Shown in pieces: positions 36,897 through 49,423 of a stretch of DNA of 64,000 nt. A program made the translations under genes and the position numbers. Source of the DNA: Clitopilus passeckerianus (lineage: Eukaryota > Basidiomycota > Agaricomycetes > Agaricales > Entolomataceae); NCBI GenBank assembly GCA_944990035.1, contig CALYLX010000149.1:864950-928949 (forward strand). Direction: 5' to 3'. The stretch's first letter is position 1; each line of letters begins with the position of its first letter. The notes under the pieces were generated by a model. That model did not search any database and was not told the DNA's origin. It saw nothing but the letters and a program-made list of their open reading frames with translations.

Positions 36897-38266
36897 CTAT
36901 TGATGGTGTTGCGTCTGCTGCTGGTGTGGAGCATTGGCTGAACTTGATGTAGCATTGGCAACAGGCAACGTCCTGATGCTTTCTGTCTCGTCCGATGCAT
37001 CGTCATCCTTGACCGGGATCGATGGACCTGCTTCCAAGATAATATCGTCGTCGTCGTCCTCTTCATCAGACAAGTCTTCATCAACAAGAACGGAAACCCC
37101 ATTAATCTTCTTGACAATTCGAGGTGGTCCAGTAGCCAAGATGGTGTCGCCTTGCTCTGTGTCGTCCCTCAAGAGCACGGTACCAGTCATCGTCTCCTCT
37201 GACTCATCCTCCTCAACAACTTCCTGGACCTCCTTCTTGAACCAATACCTCAGCCCAACAGGAATCATCACGCCTACAACCACGGCCGCGAGCCCGAAGA
37301 AGTTCTTCCAACTAATAAGGTGGAAATCTTCCGGACTCGTCATATCGTCCAATCCGCTTCCAATAGTCGTATGTATCACCGAAACACCTAGAATACCAAG
37401 CGCGGTACTGATCCAGAATGGGATAAGGCCGATACCAACATGAGGGCACACAATGTTGACGACCCAGTGGGGTGGGAGAGGGGCTATCCGGAGGACAATG
37501 AGGAAGGATATCATGTTCTCTTTATTGGCTTCGATTTTGGAGGCGGTTTTGTCGAGGAGTGCTTTCCATTTGGGTAGTGTAAGCAAAGCAGGTCCAAGGG
37601 CGGCTGATATGAGGTAGCAAAGTGTAGCGCCGGTCGCGACGCAACAACATGCTAGAGGGAGAGCACGGGCGACGCCCCAAACTGCACCACCAAGGATAGA
37701 AAGGTACATTGAGCCCGGGAGAGAGAAGGCTTGCAAGCTATGGGCAAGTTAGGAAATTACTGCGGAGTAAACGTGAAGCAACTGACAAAAGATATGTTAT
37801 CACATAACATATGAAGATACGGTAAGGATAGATATCCCTATATTTCTTCAGCAGGTAGTTGAGGTCTTGTAGTTGTTGGAAACTCTTTGGAAGTCGGAGA
37901 AGTGGTCTGTCCGCTCTGGTGGGAGGAACATGTGGGTTAAGGGGCCAATTTCCAATTCCCAACAAAAACGTACTCTTCTAATGTCGGTAGCGCAAGCCAT
38001 AGTATTCCACCGAGCAGTAGAGTGCTGACAATAAATATACAGGCCATTTTAAGGGTAGCATTGAGGATAATCTTCCGTGAGGATGGTCGTGAAGGAGTGT
38101 GTGGGTAATTTGCGGTGCCATACGAGGCCGTCACTGGTGTTAACAAAGGAGTCCTACTATCGCCATGGCCGTCGTATACGGTATCCAGCGTATAAGTCGA
38201 ATGAGCCGAGTGCGTTGAGTTATTCGAGCCAATTCTGTGGTCAAGCTGTAGGTTTGGTGGTGTCAT
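36897..38266 (-). CDS. VTT/SNARE-associated-domain membrane protein, TMEM41/TVP38-like
   Basis: This is a multi-pass endomembrane protein of the DedA/VTT superfamily, whose TMEM41B and VMP1 members scramble phospholipids in the ER. The start at 38266 (MTPPNLQLDHRIGSNN) gives a Ser/Thr-rich cytosolic tail and a first membrane segment (ACIFIVSTLLLGGILWLALP). The VTT core follows: FSLPGSMYLSILGGAVWG, CCCVATGATLCYLISAALG, and the re-entrant motif LRIAPLPPHWVVNIVCPHVG. Then come SVIHTTIGSG and another membrane segment (FFGLAAVVVGVMIPVGL). The C-terminal tail is long and acidic, with D/E runs near 37050, and ends in Q/H. The LPGSxxLSxLxGxxxG pattern is closer to TMEM41 than to yeast TVP38. Two or three introns are present. 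Confidence 0.88.
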
Positions 38267-38559
38267 AGTAGTTTGGGTGAGAGAATATCAAAACCGCCAA
38301 TCCACCCTGCAAGGCCGTTTGAGCACAAACCCCGATCTAGGGTTATCATGCTACAATCATACCACATTGCTAGTCGTCAAATTCTGAATTGCTTTTGCAG
38401 CTTTTAAGCAAAGATAAAGTGTGAAAAACAAGGAAAAGATAGTCTTGTAATTTACTCGTCGTTGAACGAGTCTCTGACAGAGTCCAGCCCACTCAAAACA
38501 CTTTACCGCACTCCACTCTGGACCAAGGCTCCGCTCACTACTTAAATGGTATATTATTA

Positions 38560-41500
38560 CTACAGGTATATGGCATACGATCCAATAACTGGTCTATGGT
38601 CACTACGACCTTCTAGCTTCCTCATTCCGCGGTCGTCAAGGGTATCATAGTTAAGGCAGACAACGTCGCCTTTACGTGGAGGAGGAGGAAGTTCGGCAAT
38701 GGGCACAGGCTCAATGCTATGATTCGAATGCAATGACAAGAAAGACGGTAGAAATGACCACTTCCTCATCGGCATCGGAATTATAGGTGTCTGGGTATGT
38801 GGCATAGTTGACGTGGTCGTGAGCCTTCTCCCACGAGGCGCCGGCGGCTTGTGCTGTTCCACCAATGTGGGGGAAGTGACAGGCGTGGCTGCTGGATTGA
38901 ATGTAGCGGAACTGGACCTCCTCAATGGCAAATCCGGGGCAGAGGGGCGACGATTCAGTCGGCCAGGGACTGTGCCTTCCCTAGGGTGTCGACATCCTGG
39001 GAAGAACGGGTCGGCGACTGCGCGTCATCGTACGACCCAGACGCTGTGGTGGCAGTCGTTGCGATGGATACAATTGAATCCCGTCGGGGGCGCGCTGACA
39101 GCGGGCGGAATGCGTTCACAAAGAACTGGCCTAACTTAGTTCGGGGTCGCGCAATGGACTCGGGAATCTCTTCTTCAGGCTCGGGATCGGGCTCAACCGT
39201 CGTTTTCCACAGAATACGGTCACACCTGGGGAAACAGTCAGGCGCCGCAATTTATCTCTAATCTGCCACTCACCAGCTAGGCACCCTTTGCTTGGCGGAG
39301 GAATCATACACGCCCTTGTCGTAATCTTCATCTTCATCCTCCGCCAAGCTTGGCTTCGTATTGGAGCTGACCATGGTCATAGATGCAGGTCTGGCCCGAC
39401 TGCGTTCTGTGGGTGAGGGTGACGTTGCACCTGTCCGATTCGAAGTGACATCCACCGAGCTTTTTGCGACTCGTTTCCTCTTGGTAGACGTCTTGGGCTT
39501 TCTCTGTTTATGGCTGAGGGTGGAGGATGACCGAGATACAAGAGCAAGCCATTTTGACTTGGCTTTATGTGCAGCTTGAGCAGCTATCGAGGTCTTGCTT
39601 TGCGAATTTGACATGGGCTGCCCCGACGTTGAGGAGTAGATTTCTTCCTCCTCATCCCTCTCCGCTGTGATTCTGGACCGAGCAGATGTCCACGCAGATG
39701 AGGCCATAGATGCCCCTTCCTCCGTTATACTCTTCATTTGCCCTGGCCTCCTCCTGCTCAAGCTCCTCTATCTCCCTCTCCTCCACCTCGGCCAACCGTG
39801 CGAAGTCCCCGAATCTCTTGTTCTTCTCAAGCTTTGTTTGCTTCCGCCGGATGTGCTTTAATGAACGTAATACATCATACTTGAAGGTTGGCGCAAAATT
39901 TATGGGGGCTTCCGTGAAACCGGCGAAAGCGCTCTCTTCTTTCATTAACTTTTGCAGCTGGTCAAAAGCTAGAGCTTGTGCATAATCTAGCTCCCGCCGG
40001 TCAGTTTGAGTGCAGAAGGGTTCATTCTGACTATTTACCTTTCCGTGAAATGAGCCAGTCCGCGTGTAAACGAGTGATATCCAACCTGAAGTTCAGGTCT
40101 CCGAAAAGGAATGTGAAGTCGAATCGATCTGTTAGATCTGAGGCAGGTCAGCCGGCCTGTAAGGGGTAGGACTGTTAAGCAAATGAACGAACCCTCCGCC
40201 ATACATTTGGGATTGTCTGGAGTGAGAAAGGCATCCACAGAAAGCTCTGTCTGGGGAGAACAACTGTGTATAAGCATGCAACCCTTTCAACTTGCTTGTA
40301 GGCGACTTACCTTAATTTTAGCCAGGTTAGCTAGCCTATGCTGAATCCTCCCTTCGTGCGCTGTAACCCATTCAGAATTTCCCTTGAGAATGAAGACGTC
40401 CAGCTTACCCGCCAAGTGTGCATTTAGGAAGAGGATGGTCGTCCCGTCAAGGTTGACAGAGATCCCAACCCCTCCCTTGTTGCCTACTCTTCCACCAATC
40501 AACCCAGCAGTAACTGAGGAGTGCGAGGTTCCTGTACTGCCTCTCAGCATTTCCCATCGGCCAGACAACGCTCGACTCACCCCTAACCAAAGGCTTCAGG
40601 TCCCGGTGGATGAACACGGCGAGATAGATGCCCATCATGCGCTCCTTCACGAGGAGCTGGTACGGGCCCTTCTTGGCTTCTTTTACTGAGGGACGTGGAG
40701 CCAGGGGCTTAGGTAGACTGATTTCAGTGGGAGTTGCATTCGGGGACGGAGATCGGCGTAATGGTCCAGTTCCCTGACAATACCACTCATCCAACAGCGA
40801 CGACCAACCCGAGGGCAGGTCATGTAAGGCCTCGTCATGCTTCTTCGCCTTCGCCGCCACCTCCTCTTTCTCTCTCTCCTTTCTCCTTTCCTCTTTATCA
40901 AGCTCCTTGTTTTCCGGTCTTCTCCAACCAGCGCCGAGGCCCATGGGTATACCTGTATCCAACAATCTCAAAAGCAATTCTTAGTGTAAGTCTGTAAGCA
41001 CGTACCTGAAGTGGTAGGACATTCTTGCCCTGCCCTGCAGCACAATCAGTGAGCATGGGGTAGAAGTAGGGACATAGTCGACTCACACCACGATAAAATG
41101 ATATGGATGGTTAGCTTCTAGGGGTAAATTGGGTATAGTCCCAGGCTTCGAGTTGCTCTCAGTCCACGAAGGTACTTTTCCAAGAAGTTCTTCAACGTCA
41201 CCCTGCAAATTTTCCGCCAAAAGATAAGCCATGGGTTCTCAAGATCGTGATAGGATATCGTACCTTTGGCAATGAATCGTGCATATTCCATGTCACGACG
41301 CGTACTTTCAGTGCCTTTCTCGCCTCCCGAGGCGGTGAAGGGCCGTTCTCAAAGGTGGGTGATTCAGTCGTCGGGGCGTTAGTATTTGGATTAGATGGAA
41401 ATAGAGCATGCAGCCTGGTCAATACGGGGACATGGGCTCCTGAGCCTAGTACAACAGCAGCGATAATCAGACAAGAAGCTTGCAGCCATTCAGAGCGCAA

Positions 41501-41564
41501 TACCTTGGCGTAGATTCGTCTGTTTCGTCGCGGGCGGAGGTCTTACCTGGGCCTCTGCACTCAT
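38560..41564 (-). CDS. Inositol polyphosphate 5-phosphatase, large insert in the catalytic domain
   Basis: This predicted phosphatase would remove the 5-phosphate of inositol phosphates or phosphoinositides. The first exon is tiny (ATG at 41564, MSAEAQ) and joins VLRSEWLQASCLI. The IPPc domain starts LKVRVVTWNMHDSLP. Next come GPYQLLVKERMMGIYLAVF, SHSSVTAGLIGGRVGNKGGV, TTILFLNAHLAG, the first catalytic motif FLFGDLNFR, the second motif split by an intron (VPSW/CDRILW) and the closing SDHRPVIGSYAIYL. Two features are odd. A Lys/Glu-rich insert sits early in the domain, and low-complexity Ser/Thr-rich blocks of roughly 150-200 residues flank PSWCDRIL on both sides. There is no SAC or SH2 domain. 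Confidence 0.9.
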
Positions 41565-42110
41565 CGCGGGTTCAAATGCTTCACCAGAGGCTTGTCGAAC
41601 CAGGTGATGGGCATTCAGGCCGCAAACGAGTGTGTTCCTAGCTCAAGCCACGTTGACTTAGGGCCTTGAGGTTTCCGCTTGGTGCAATTCACCGGCGCCG
41701 TGGCAGGAACTGCTGAGTCGATTGACACGGACAGCGACAACGACCAAGCGGCTAAGGCGTTCCTGTGCTCACCACGTGACCTCAACACGTCGCGTCTCCT
41801 GGAGCAGTGACTTAGAACTGGTCAATGCGAAAAGCCTTGAAGGCGGAGTAGACTTCAGCCAGGCCAGGGGTTGCAGATCTTGAGGAGCTATGACGCATCG
41901 AGGATTTCAGAAAATGACAAATTATAATACTACGAACATTATACGGAGGCATACTATGGATAAGGGCTTGAACGAAGGTCATAATAATAGTACAATGAAA
42001 GCTTGGGTGGCAATTACTTGGATATCAAGAGAGTATGTGGAAATGAAATGCACGAGTGTTCCCATAATGATAGAAATGAATCAGAAAGGTGCCATGGAGA
42101 AGGTATTAAT
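41565..42110. promoter_or_regulatory. Upstream region of the 5-phosphatase gene
   Basis: This is about 550 bp between the 5-phosphatase start and the stop of nicotinate phosphoribosyltransferase, both on the minus strand. It should hold the phosphatase promoter and the 3' end of the upstream gene. The section 41890-42110 is AT-rich, as expected for a 3' flank. No gene is seen. Confidence 0.45.
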
Positions 42111-44099
42111 TCAGAATGTGAGGTCGTAAAGTTCTTTCACCAGCTTAAGGGTCGCTGGATCTCCTTTGGTCTATACACAAGAACCTCATCAGAACAGAGG
42201 TCATCATTAATGTCCACCAGCCACACGCACCTTGGTCACATCATCGCTGATTTTGATGCATGGCTTCTCCTCCACAGTAGCCAACTTGATAACCATATTC
42301 AATGCCTTGCTCTTCTCTTTACCCCCACTCGATGCCAACTTGTAGTCATTCGTAAGCGATGTACCGATTCCAAAGGAAACTGATAGATGGGAGAGAAAAG
42401 TAATCGTGGTCCACATTAGCCACATCTCCGAGACAGGGATGGAACAAAAGGAAAACGTACCTCGGTCCAATCCTAGTTCGGTCGTTTGCTTCTGTAGCCG
42501 CAGGACCTTGTCCACGTTTAGGCCGTCAGAGAACACATATCGCTTCTCCCGCGGGTCAATCCCGAGCGATTCATACATCTCTTTCGCGCGTGGAGCGAAC
42601 GCAAATGGATCGCCGGAGTCCTGGCGAAGACCTGTCCACCGTGCGGCGCGTGCGGGATCCAATGAGAAATCCTATCGGGATTCCAACATCAGTACGCATT
42701 CTTTTGGGAAACATCAAAGGAAAAAGAAGCGAGTCGAAGTAAACGGATTTGTGGTCCGTATGTCCAGCGCGAGAATGTCGATATCGCGGCTGGGGATCAA
42801 GCTACCACACCACAGGACGTATGTCGAAAGTGGGCGACTGATAGGAAAAACGAGGAGATAGATGCCAGGAACAGAAATACTCACTTGGAAGAATGCTTTT
42901 GTGGTAAAGGTGTCAGTCAAAGCAATCAGATGTTGATCGCCATAGACCTCCTCCCAGAGGGCGAGTGCTTTGCAGTTGGCCTGTTCGTAACCCTTCAATG
43001 CGGCAACCTAAGGAACCGGACATCAGGTGAGTATGATGGTTACAATTGAATGTATTGAGTTATGACTTACACCCATAAACCATTCGCTGTAGGATCAACA
43101 ATCAACAGGGGCAAACGTCAGACCGTCAGTGCCCGTCCGATATAGGAACCTAATAAGGTGTACTTACTGGGCGATCGTTCCAACGGGTGTAACGCCATAT
43201 TTGCGTGCCAAGTATACCTGAGGGACGGGGAAGGTGAGTTCGGAAGGGGATTGGGCTAGTCGAATCAGACCACATACGTTACTCGTCCCTGCGAATCGGC
43301 CAGGAGAGGATTGGCAGATTCTCGGGAGAAATCGCTGGCAGCTTGGACGAGTGACTTTAGAACGATATCGTGTCCATAGAAGGTCCGCCGTCTGCGCGTT
43401 CCGAGTTCGCTGAATGCACAACCGGCCTCCAGCATCTTTCGGGCCTTTTCGTAAGCAAGATCTGTGTGATGGGACACCCGGTTAGCACGAGATATCGATA
43501 GACAGTTCAATTGGAAGGCCGACTCGCCTTCTTGGCCGTCATAGGACCAGTCGGTCATTTGGGTGGTGAAGTAGCACTCGGAGAGTGATGCCATGAGCGG
43601 CACCTCCCATAGAATAGTCTCAACCCAAGGACCGGTGGCTTCGAGGTCGAGGCGCCCTGATAGGCCGTCCTCGGACACGGGTGTAAAGGTGACTTTGACT
43701 TGTTCTGGTTTGAAGCGATATGATGCTAGGTAGTCAAGATATTCCTGTGTGAAGTATGGACATGTCTCTTGGAGCCATTGACGCTCGCCGGGGGTCAAGA
43801 CGAGGTCGGTAAATTCTAAGCGACGGGGATTAGAGAGAGAGGAGTATGTCTGTTTGACATACGAGAGATGGCAGTTCTGAAACGTTCGACACATTGTCTT
43901 GAGAACAATGTATCGAGGTTACGGTTTGTAAAGCGATAGGTGCACTCTACACGAGGAAACTGCTGCAGCACGGCTTGCTGCATAGTAAACTGTGGGTCCA
44001 CGAGTCAGTGATAAGAATGATAGGAGATGTCGAGCACCATACCTTGTAGAGGTCAGTGTCGAGGAGCGAGATAGGTGAAGGTGCAGTTGCGGAAGACAT
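42111..44099 (-). CDS. NPT1: Nicotinate phosphoribosyltransferase (NPT1/NAPRT)
   Basis: This enzyme converts nicotinate and PRPP to nicotinate mononucleotide, the first step of Preiss-Handler NAD salvage. The ATG at 44099 gives SSATAPSPISLLDTDLYK, joined across an intron to FTMQQAVLQQFPRVECTYRFTNRN. Motifs include LTPGERQWLQETCPYFTQEYLDY, SYRFKPEQVKV, GPWVETILWEVPLMASLSE, FSELGTRRRRTFYGHDIVLKS, GTSNVYLARKYGV, the phospho-histidine segment GTIAHEWFMG, and ALTDTFTTKAFF. Further on are GLRQDSGDPF, FSDGLNVDKVL, FGIGTSLTND and the C-terminus KGDPATLKLVKELYDLTF. About nine short introns all close in frame. A TATATAA lies 41-47 bp upstream. Confidence 0.95.
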
Positions 44100-44139
44100 G
44101 GTTGAGGAGAATGAGGACCTGACGTGTTGTAGGGCAGTG

Positions 44140-44146
44140 TTATATA
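44140..44146 (-). promoter_or_regulatory. NPT1: TATA box of nicotinate phosphoribosyltransferase
   Basis: TATATAA on the minus strand lies 41-47 bp upstream of the ATG at 44099, in the 337-bp divergent spacer shared with the exosome gene. The position is the same as in the two GH79 genes. Confidence 0.5.
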
Positions 44147-44435
44147 TGTGAGCAGCCCCCCTTACGCCAGACCTTGGCTAGTTCAGATGGAGTTAGCTGT
44201 GAATTCAGGGAACGTTGACACTGACAGGTAACTCCAATGGCGTAAACACCGAATGGGGATATGGACACTGCCGCCGGCCTGACCCCCCCGATCATCGTTG
44301 ATTTATTTCCGGTTCCTTTCAGACTTCCACCCCTTGCGCATCGTGGACATCGTGACCCTCCACTTGAATCTTCATTTGGCATTCACGCGGTGTGGCATCG
44401 CTAAACCTCGCTTTCCTTCCACTTTTTCGGTACAG

Positions 44436-45381
44436 ATGGTCCGCGTTTCGTCTTCGTCATTTCTTTCACGAACTTTGGCATTTACCATGCTTTTCTTTCC
44501 CGACAGGGCTCCCGCGTTGAAATTCTGAACGAAGGTGGTTATCGATCAGATGGAAGAAGACAGTATGAGCTACGCGACATGGCTATCGATCTCACACAAC
44601 AAGGAATAGCAGATGGTTCTGCTGCCGTTTCACATGGGCTAACAAATGTACTTGTGACGGTCTTTGGTCCCAGAGAAGCGAAGATGCGTTCTCAGACGAT
44701 ACATGACAGAGCAAACATCAACGTAGAAGTTAATGTTGCGGCTTTTAGTACTGGGGAACGACGCAAGCGAACGCGAGGCGACAAGTAGGCTTCAGAACTT
44801 TCCCTCGTCGTTTCTCACATCTAATCAACCCATGTAAAAACTTCTCCTCCAGGCGTGTCCTTGAACTAGCTGCAACGATCAAATCCACCTTTGAACCGGT
44901 GGTACAGACCAATCTGTACCCGAGGTCACAAATTGACATTTTCGTCCAAGTTCTTCAGCAAGATGGAGGCCTCCTGCAGGCATGTATTAATGCAACCACG
45001 TTGGCTCTTGTAGGCGCTGGCATTCCTCTTTTGGACTTTGTGTGTGCCGTGACTGGCGGTGTCCACTCAACGTCCCCACTCCTGGACCTTACTCAGCTGG
45101 AAGAAAACGATATACCTCATATCACGGTCGCTATCATGCCCAAGACCGGGAAGGTCACGCTCGTTACGATGGAGACAAGACTACATGTGGATAGATTCGA
45201 GGAGATATTCAGGCTAGCAGGTGACGCAGGCAAAGTTATCCACAGCGAGATGAAAACTGCGGTTAGATCACGCACGGGAAGATTAGTGGACGCGATGAGT
45301 TCGGGACCACGAACATCTGGGGCAATAGTCGCGGATAAGTTAGATAGGGACCAGGATGATGATCGAATGGATGAGCAATGA
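44436..45381 (+). CDS. SKI6: Exosome core subunit RRP41/SKI6
   Basis: This RNase PH-fold subunit belongs to the nine-subunit RNA exosome ring. The conserved N-terminus SRVEILNEGGYRSDGRRQYELRD starts directly after an acceptor at about 44505. The only suitable upstream ATG is at 44436, immediately followed by gtccgc, so the first coding exon appears to be just the ATG (giving M-G-S-R-V-E). Other blocks are GSAAVSHGLTNVLVTVFGPRE, INVEVNVAAFSTGERRKR, VLELAATIKSTFEPVV, PRSQIDIFVQVLQQDGGLL, INATTLALVGAGIPLLDFVC and HITVAIMPKTGKVTLVTMETRL. The acidic tail ends DDDRMDEQ. A second intron lies at about 44786-44850. It is divergent from NPT1. Confidence 0.93.
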
Positions 45382-45532
45382 GGACAGGATACTTTCTCAG
45401 TGGCCGGACTTTGCTTCAACATGATACACACGACCCCAGAACTAATTACCTGAGGTTATAATCTAAGGGTGCACACGTTTTGTTGAGTCAAGTTCCAAAC
45501 TGCACGAATACAACAAAGTACATCAAGCCATG

Positions 45533-46510
<978 letters not shown>

Positions 46511-46725
46511 TATCGTCAGAAGAAATCAATGCCGAGCCGGTATAGAGTTGAAGACCAAAGGCAAAACCGCTTGACGCCGCAAGCGCCGCTCCCTGCATGT
46601 GGATCAGTATACATCACGTGACTCCGCGAAATGGTATTTTTCTTTGAGTGTCGCGCTGGTTCCGAGTTCCTCCACTCTCGTCTCTTCCTTCCACTACGTT
46701 CACCGTATATCTAAAAGTTCTAGCA
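46511..46725. promoter_or_regulatory. Divergent promoter, TRM8 / citrate synthase
   Basis: There are 215 bp between start codons. The stretch next to citrate synthase is pyrimidine-rich (46676-46700), which is common just upstream of highly expressed basidiomycete genes. No TATA box is seen. Confidence 0.4.
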
Positions 46726-48589
46726 ATGGCTGCGCCTGCTCGTTCACTTCTCAAGGCCGTGAGTATTGATAGTCCATCGTCGAAGTGTCTCGGCAAACTC
46801 ACAGTTACTTCGCTCCGTCAGTCAAGACCCGTCTTCCGAAGCACCTTTGCGTCTTCGGTCCGATTCTCGTCTACTGGCGCAAAACCTATCACTCTCAAGG
46901 AGAGGCTCGCTGAGCTCATCCCCGTTGAGTTGGAGAATGTACGTGGCTGGTGCTTCGCTGGCAAGCCGCCACATGCTAAATGGTGAATCATTAGGTGAAA
47001 CGAATTCGCGCTGAACACGGCAAGAAAGCCTTTGGCCCCGTTGTTGTCGACCAGCTTTACGGGTAAGTAACATGGCTTGCGAATCACCTGCCATGTCTTA
47101 TGATTCTCCTAGTGGTATGCGCGGCCTTCCCGCCCTTATCTGGGACGGTTCCGTTCTGGATGCCGGTACGAAGCTTTGATTATTCCCCGACCCTTCTGCT
47201 TCTTAACCATGTGGATTCACAGAGGAGGGTATCCGTTTCCGTGGAAAGACCATTCCTGAGTGCCAGGAACTTCTTCCCAAAGCCCCTGGTGGATCTGAGC
47301 CGCTTCCTGAGGCTCTTTTCTGGCTACTTGTAACAGGTGAAGTTCCTACTCAGGAGCAAGTCACCCAGCTGTCCAAGGACTGGGCTGCTCGTGCTGCCAT
47401 CCCTGAGTTCGTTGAGGAACTCCTTGACCGATGCCCACCCACGCTTCACCCCATGAGCCAGTTCTCTTTGGCCGTCACTGCTGTACGTTACGCACACCAT
47501 TCTTTAGAGCCACTTCTCATCCACCACACTATCTAGCTTAACCATGACTCTGCCTTCGCCAAAGCCTACCAGGATGGTGTCCACAAGAAGGAGTATTGGG
47601 GACCTGCCTTCGAGGATTGCATGGACCTGTGAGTTCCCCAACAAAATTTCGATTGATGACGTCATTCACCGGTAACCTCTAGTATTGCTAAATTGCCTAA
47701 CATCGCCGGTCGCATCTACCGCAACGTTTTCGGCAAGGGCAAGCTCCCTGCTATCGACGCCAACAAGGACTATTCCGCCAACTTGTCCACCCTCCTCGGC
47801 TTCGGCGACAATGAGGCCTTCACCGAGCTCCTCCGTCTCTACATCACCATCCACAGTGATCACGAAGGTGGCAACGTCTCTGCTCACACTGGCAAGCTCG
47901 TCGGCTCTGCTCTCTCCGATCCGTTCCTCTCCTACGCTGCCGCACTGAACGGTTTGGCTGGTCCTCTCCACGGTCTCGCCAACCAGGAAGTCCTCCTCTG
48001 GCTCCGCAAGATGCAGTCCAAGATTGGTGAAGACGCTTCTGATGAGGCTGTCAAGGAATACATCTGGTCCACCCTCAAGGGCGGCCAGGTCGTCCCTGGT
48101 TATGGCCATGCCGTCTTGAGGAAGACTGATCCTCGCTACACCGCTCAACGCGAGTTCGCAATCAAGCACCTCCCTGATGACAAGCTCTTCAAGCTCGTCG
48201 GACAGGTCTATAACCTTGTTCCTGATATCCTGCTCGAGGTAAGCTTGACGTAAATCGTCAAAGACTTTGGATTGGATCGCTTATTCTCTTCGTTTCGACA
48301 GGCTGGCAAGGCTAAGAACCCTTGGCCCAATGTGGATGCCCACTCTGGTGTCCTCCTTTCTTACTACGGTCTCACCCAGATGCAGTACTACACTGTTCTC
48401 TTCGGTGTTTCTCGTGCCTTCGGTGTCGCCGCTCAGTTAATCTGGGATCGTGCCCTCGGTGCTCGTGAGTATCTTCCTTGACGCCAGTATCTTGACGTGT
48501 GATCTGACATTGCGCTATCTGCAGCTCTTGAGCGTCCCAAGTCCTACTCGAGCGCCGCCATCGACAAAATGTTCAAGACCAAGCAGTAA
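46726..48589 (+). CDS. CIT1: Citrate synthase, mitochondrial
   Basis: This enzyme condenses acetyl-CoA and oxaloacetate in the TCA cycle. The ATG at 46726 gives an Arg/Ser-rich mitochondrial presequence. The mature protein has [61 protein letters not shown], the first catalytic His in [26 protein letters not shown], the second catalytic His in [14 protein letters not shown], and the catalytic Asp in [10 protein letters not shown]. The C-terminus is [17 protein letters not shown], stop 48587-48589. Eight or so short introns close in frame. Third-position C is strongly preferred (for example in 47700-48240), which suggests high expression. Confidence 0.97.
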
Positions 48590-49126
48590 ATCATGTATTA
48601 GGCTGATTTTTGCTTAGCTCTTCTTGTTATACGATTTTACGATTATATGTCACTTAATGCATAGACTTTGGAGCAATGCTTATCTGTTTGCTTTGCTTTC
48701 CCCACTCTTGACTTTTGGAAGGATCAGAAAACTCTTGCCGTTATTAAGTCATGAATGATGAAGATGTAATGTGAAGTTGGTGTGATTTATCCATCCGTCA
48801 GCACCTCACCGATGGATCTGACGGCCGACGGACTAACAACAGCTGCTTCTAATAACTACGCTGCTCCGTGTCCATCCAGATTTTGAGAACTCGACACCCA
48901 TGAGAAGGTTGAAGCAAACCAGAATGACTTTGAGAATGTGGCTGTGTCTGCTACCATATCAGGCAATCAAACCGACATTTCGTCTGTCTTGCTGCCGAAG
49001 CCATTCGTGTTCTGCTCTGGCAACGCAGCCAACTCGGCCAGCTATATACGCCGTCCTAAGCTCGCAGCTGTTCCTTAAACTTGCCACTATAGCTGCATCT
49101 AAACCACCTTCTTCATTACCAACAAT
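48590..49126. other. Spacer between citrate synthase and the DUF1748 gene
   Basis: About 540 bp hold the citrate synthase 3' UTR (AT-rich, 48600-48670) and the upstream region of the next gene. No supported gene is present. Confidence 0.45.
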
Positions 49127-49423
49127 ATGGTTCTCGGAAGACTCACACACTATGCAGTTGACGCAGTACTTGTATCAACGGTGCTTGCTGGCGTGAAACG
49201 CTCAAGCGGCTTTGGGTGCGTTGGTTTTCCATTCATTTCATTACGGCCCACGCTTAAACACCCTTCTTTACCCAGCCCAGATGCCAGCACAATTGCAGAC
49301 CCAACTATGCGTTCCGTGGCAGAGAAGTTTCTCGGAGTGGGAGAAACCGTCTTCGACATGATACAAGGGACAGCTGTTAATAGTTCATACTTCAAGCGAG
49401 ACACCTCTGGCCGCTCAAGATGA
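49127..49423 (+). CDS. DUF1748 small fungal protein, probably mitochondrial
   Basis: Two exons encode about 78 residues. Exon 1 is MVLGRLTHYAVDAVLVSTVL with AGVKRSSGFG. An intron at about 49216-49277 (gtgcgt to cccag) joins it to PDASTIADPTMRSVAEKFL, then GVGETVFDMIQGTAVNSSYF and a short basic tail. The starts LGRLTHYAVDAVLVS and RSVAEKFLGVGE are hallmarks of the fungal DUF1748 family. That family includes, as I recall, a yeast mitochondrial protein of unknown function (Mco6). One N-terminal hydrophobic helix is likely. The molecular role is unknown. Confidence 0.85.
   Translation: MVLGRLTHYAVDAVLVSTVLAGVKRSSGFGCVGFPFISLRPTLKHPSLPSPDASTIADPTMRSVAEKFLGVGETVFDMIQGTAVNSSYFKRDTSGRSR

Noticed and set aside
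46759..46804. Possible intron (gtgagt to cacag) in the citrate synthase presequence
   Set aside because: It has a perfect donor, but its 46-nt length breaks the frame, whereas reading through keeps the frame into the mature enzyme.
47666..48169. Minus-strand 167-codon frame inside citrate synthase
   Set aside because: Caused by strong third-position C bias of the citrate synthase exon on the other strand.
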